A DNA stretch of 64,000 nucleotides from positions 43,285 to 107,284 of the forward strand of contig PUQB01000740.1 in the NCBI GenBank assembly GCA_003024785.1, given 5' to 3'. This DNA is from Selaginella tamariscina. Lineage: Eukaryota > Streptophyta > Lycopodiopsida > Selaginellales > Selaginellaceae. The notes under the pieces are model-generated. The model did no database searches. It was not told the DNA's origin and saw only the letters and a list, made by a program, of their open reading frames with translations. Shown piece after piece: positions 60,052 to 64,000 of the stretch (its first letter is position 1; the number at the start of each line of letters is the position of its first letter). The position numbers were made by a program, and so were the translations under genes.

Positions 60052-60267
60052 AGAGTACCTCTGCAACACACCATACAAATATGGGTGTGTGGGTGTCAAA
60101 TTGGGTTTAATTAAGGTATATGGTCAATTGGATTAGGGTTTAGCATCATCAATGAATGAATGGCCGTCGGTTCTTGGATGCCCACGTGGAATCCTGGAAG
60201 TGTGCATGGAATCGTGGGTATTTAAGGAATGTCCTATGCCCTAGGTATTATTTGATCTCATTTTTTC

Positions 60268-60790
60268 ATGGCATATCCGAGCTTCTTCCTGGCTTGCCGC
60301 AAGACATTGTGGAGGTGGAAATCCTGCCACGCTTATCCAGGAAATCTAGGTGCGTTGCTGTTTAGTGTGTAAAGATTGGAAGAGAAGCATCGAACAACTG
60401 CCTCCTTTGCCGCCTCCTCACGGGGTTGTAGTTTACAATAAAGAGAAAACATGCTACCAGTTTATTGAGTTCGGTGAAGATGGTGTGAAGTTCGATTTTG
60501 CTATATGCGGAAAGATTGGACTTAAACCCATAGGCTACTATAATGAATGGCATTATTTGGGTATTTAAGCCATTTTGTTATTGTTACATGGACATGTGCA
60601 GTGGTAAACTTGAATGGAAAAATCTACCATGGAGGAATGAATTACACCTAAGTAATACATGGTCAAATGAATTATCCTTAATCTCTTTGATTGGAGAGAT
60701 GTAGTTTTAGTATACAAAGGATTAAACGGTTTAAATCACCAAATAAACCATGGTGGTTTAGATCAACAAATTTTAAACCAATTTATATAA
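60268..60790 (+). pseudogene. F-box protein fragment, lineage P (module 16)
   Basis: As module 3, with one C missing right after the start (CATATCCGAGC) and one base missing in GTTGCGTGTTT (near 60358), so the F-box is split over frames. A base is also lost near 60698. Confidence 0.68.
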
Positions 60791-60895
60791 TGATTTTAAA
60801 TTAAATTAAATACATAAATTTAATCTTATATTCTTTAATTTTATAAATACTTTTTCAATTTATTTATTATAGAAATTATTAATAGGGTTTACTAT

Positions 60896-61350
60896 TCATG
60901 AATAGTAAGAACCATGGTTTAATCTAAAAATGTTAATCCATACGATCCTACTAAGAATGAGTGGATTAGGTGCAAGCAACAACGGAGGGTGCATAATATG
61001 CATGATTTGCAATGCCAGTAACATTGTGGAGATAGTTTCTACAATTGGCAATTTTTGCATGAGATGACGGGTACCGGCTACACCACTCATAGCGGACTTG
61101 GAGAGCTTAAGTTTGAGCTCTCCCAAGTGACAGTCACGACAAGCTGGATCCTTTCTTGTCAGCTTCTCGAAAAACAATTGCAATGCAATAACTTAATATT
61201 AATAAATTGTTGTTGTGTGTGTATGTAGTATGTATCAATATGTACATATGTATGTGTCTATCTATATAAAATGCACACACACATGCACCTCAGCCAGCAT
61301 TTGTGCAACCTGCTTGTTGGAGGCTTGGCCCGTGGAGCATGCAAATTTGG
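60896..61350 (-). pseudogene. TopA fragment, short form (module 16)
   Basis: Open for 95 codons (61183 to 60896) with the ribbon KDPACRDCHLGELKLKLSKS. Confidence 0.5.
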
Positions 61351-61794
61351 CCAAAACTGTTGTTAATGGTGTTGGTTCTAAAATAAATAGAACACTAACC
61401 ACCACTTGAGCATGTGACAAAGCATCTATCGAGCATGTTTACATATCATATGCTTCTTCTTCAAAATCGATTGCACCACCACATGATCACACATGGAAGA
61501 ACCATGAAGATAAGCATGAAATTTATGGAATGCTCAAACAATCATCAAACACTCCTTACTTGTAGTCAAATAATTGAGGTTCAGATTGCTAAGACTTCAA
61601 CTAACATATAAAATGAATTAGAAGTAGGAATTTCTTACATGAGATCAACACTCATATTAATATTTAAAGCATTAATACAAAAATAAAGGGATGAAAGAAA
61701 TCAAGGTAATGAAGAAAATGGACAAAGTTAAGAGATGAATAAGAGATTAAAAAAATATTGACACTTAGAGACTAAGAGAAAGAAGAGAACTATA

Positions 61795-62250
61795 GTAAAG
61801 CATGAAATGGATTTGTTTCATCAGACAAATGAGAAAAAATTATGCCAAGTATGTGGCCTTGCCCAAGAACTATTGAAGCTCGTGATGTGTCTTTGACACA
61901 AAAACTCTTCCATCACGAGAAATAACAACTCTTAAATACTTGACAGAAGTTTAGCCAAACTTAATAAAATCATCCATTTGTGGTATAGGGTACTATTTGG
62001 TATTGTCACATAATTTGCAAGTCATAAATCTATTGTGAAATGCATGTCACAATTTACTTCCTTGATGATATGAGACTCAAAAGCCCAAGAACTACACAAA
62101 GGTTGCATCACACCTCGAGCTAACATATATTGAACAACTTGTGTCATAACCTTTCCCTCTCCCCCTAAGTCAACGAAGCAAAGGGCTAATTGGTATTTAT
62201 GAAAGGGCCCTGGTCATGATGACCCAGGGTTGCTTGAGTCTTTCTCATAT
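61795..62250 (-). pseudogene. Ty3/gypsy reverse-transcriptase relic, copy 4
   Basis: As copy 2 but with one C missing from GGGCCCCTGG (near 62211), which breaks the first frame. Confidence 0.58.
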
Positions 62251-62456
62251 ATCCCACATATCACACAATCTTTACACATGTTGTAATTCACTAGGTCAAA
62301 ACTATGACAACTTGCGACATCTCTTGCTTCTTTGATAGTGATCAATGATGAATCAAAGCCTTGATTGGTGCTACATCCTACGTATCAATTCAATGTTAGT
62401 GTTGACTTCAATTCTTCTAGCAACAACAAGTTGCTACAAATCAAAAAACCGATTGG

Positions 62457-62533
62457 GCATTTTAGGGGCATGCATGTCCAAGGTTGTGAAGAAAGACTTT
62501 TTGTATCAAGGATAGTGCATGTCCCTAAAATGC
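62457..62533. repeat. 77-nt hairpin, copy 4
   Basis: The right arm is TGCATGTCCCTAAAATGC: one change restores pairing at the position mismatched in other copies and another creates a new mismatch, leaving 17 of 18 paired. Confidence 0.68.
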
Positions 62534-63145
62534 TGCGAGTTTAATTCTTTTAGTAAGAGGTTGGTGCATTGCCTAAGCAAGATTAACAAGGGAAATTGTA
62601 TAAAATTGTACAATTATGTGTACAAAAGAATACAGATAGCTACGTTAATGCACAACATGCACTTGACATCATTTATTGATTGAATTTTGATATAAATATT
62701 TAAGTTATTCATTTTTAAGGAAACATTATAGATCCTCAAATTTTGAGTGTGAAAAGGCATGTGTATTAGCTTAAGTAAAGAATGACAATTGTGATACTCA
62801 CAGAGAAACATGTGCACAAGGGTTGTTGTAGCCTAGGAAATTCTCTCTCACACGCACACGTGTGCAAAGATTAAATTACAATTGGTTAAGAGAACATATG
62901 TAGTTGATTCATGAACTTCAACTCGAGAAGCGTATTGAGCACATCTCTCAATCATCTCAAACTCTCCATGAAGTTTACAACAACTCAAGAGTGTACTCCA
63001 CTCTATATCCTGTTGACAGTGGTTGACCATTGTCAAACATCTAGCTGGCGTGAGCGAGGAGAAGCAGAGGACATACAACGGGTGCAGACTAACAACTCAA
63101 ATCCATATTTGTATCTCTCACAAGGGGTTTTTCATTTGTATTACT
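62534..63145. other. Unassigned region, copy 4
   Basis: Equivalent to 7732-8340 and 49276-49885. Confidence 0.4.
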
Positions 63146-63439
63146 TTATTTCTTCAGATTTCCTCTTTCCTTGTTAGGAGCAACACTAAATTGGGTGTTA
63201 TCATATAAAAAAAGCATGACACAGCTGTGCTTTACAATCAAGTATTATAAACAAATTTAAAGTACTTATAAAGACTCACTCTCTTACAATCAAAATTTAG
63301 GGTTTACATAAACAAATTTATATCTCTTTATAAATACATACTACTTTTATGAATCCATTAGGATTGCACTAGAATTTGTTAGGGATTTATCTTATTTACA
63401 CATCCCATTTACTTCGAATTATTGATTAGCCGAGATTTC

Positions 63440-63640
63440 ATATAATTCTCGATGGGGAATTAATCCCGCCAATGCTTCCCCGCCTCTAAAATGGTAGGCA
63501 TGACTAATTTTGTCCACAACTTTCTGAATCAGGGAGAGGTGGCATGATTAATTCTGCCAATGCTTCCCCACCCACAACTCTCTAGGGTGACGAGATTAAT
63601 CTTGCCCACCATTTTAAAAGTGGGGAAGCATTGACGGGAT
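63440..63640. repeat. Small GGATTAATCC palindrome array, copy 4
   Basis: Equivalent to 8651-8850, with minor indels. Confidence 0.7.
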
Positions 63641-64000
63641 TAATCTAAACTCAATTGAAGTTGTGTGAACATGTGAATAACTGCCTCAGTTTGATGGGGG
63701 CTCCAAACAATCTACACCAATACCTTGAACAACATATAGATTACTCAGTTTAAAGATGTGGAGATTGCAAAACACTCTAGTTTTTTCAAGTGTGACACTT
63801 GTACATCATTAAAGATTGTAAATGCTTTTGTGCAAAACCCTTGGTGGAGATCATTGCCATTCAAAAAAGATGGAGGCCCACATGATTGCACAACAAACTT
63901 GCCGATCTAATTACTATGCACACTGCATGCTTTGTATGTCACGCCCATTAGAATACCTGTGCTTAATCCACGATAAGATTGATCATTGAAAGACCAACAT
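63641..64000 (+). pseudogene. Transposase-like middle part, copy 4, cut by window end
   Basis: Start of the decayed half seen at 8851; readable to the region around the family DKMD motif (63970-64000), here decayed as in the other K-block copies. Confidence 0.55.

Larger units (their letters stand above)
60052..64000. repeat. Constant block K4 (left part)
   Basis: Equivalent to 5249-9197; truncated by the window end. Confidence 0.85.

Overview
ORGANISM AND CONTENT. This window is AT-rich eukaryotic DNA, most likely from a land plant. The evidence is F-box coding fragments of plant type, a bacterial-type topoisomerase I (TopA) fragment split by a GT-AG intron, a Ty3/gypsy reverse-transcriptase relic, and remnants of a transposase-like gene that I match from memory to the DUF7869-type family. 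I recall that family from bryophytes, lycophytes and protists, so a bryophyte is my best guess, held weakly. I see no rRNA, tRNA, CRISPR array, bacterial operon or complete host gene. Almost everything is repeat-derived.

LAYOUT. The window is a tandem array. Position 1 recurs at 20896 and again at 41627, a period of about 20.7-20.9 kb. Each unit has two parts. A constant block K (5249-16245, 26057-36976, 46788-57730, and the start of a fourth at 60052-64000) runs in this order: F-box module (+); Ty3/gypsy RT relic (-); a 77-nt hairpin; a small palindrome array; a decayed C-terminal half of the transposase-like gene (+); F-box module (+); two palindrome arrays built on GGATTAATCC; and the N-terminal half of the transposase-like gene (+). 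A variable block J follows (205-5248 partial, 16246-26056, 36977-46787). It holds two or three F-box modules on the minus strand, an extra copy of the palindrome array plus N-terminal half, and the middle part of the transposase-like gene on the minus strand.

KEY RECONSTRUCTION. The last J block (57731-60051, 2.3 kb) is different. There the N-terminal half of the transposase-like gene runs directly into its middle part and then into an F-box module, all on the plus strand. Inverting 57731-60051 exactly reproduces the two outer junctions of every other J block. The 9.8-kb J blocks are therefore an inverted and then internally expanded form of the 2.3-kb block. The expansion includes a roughly 4.8-kb direct duplication with about 30 bp of filler. 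The expanded unit was then amplified in tandem.

F-BOX MODULES. There are sixteen, each pairing an F-box gene fragment head-on with a fragment of a type IA topoisomerase on the opposite strand. In most copies a perfect palindrome of about 20 bp lies between them. They form two lineages. 'P' copies frameshift after about 100 codons. 'Q' copies read to about 170-173 codons, and four are intact (11599-12120, 24726-25238, 32358-32879, 45458-45970). The pattern suggests a mosaic transposon that captured host gene fragments and was later amplified as a macrosatellite. Functional expression is unproven. Many copy-to-copy differences are single-base indels, so some broken frames may be assembly errors.
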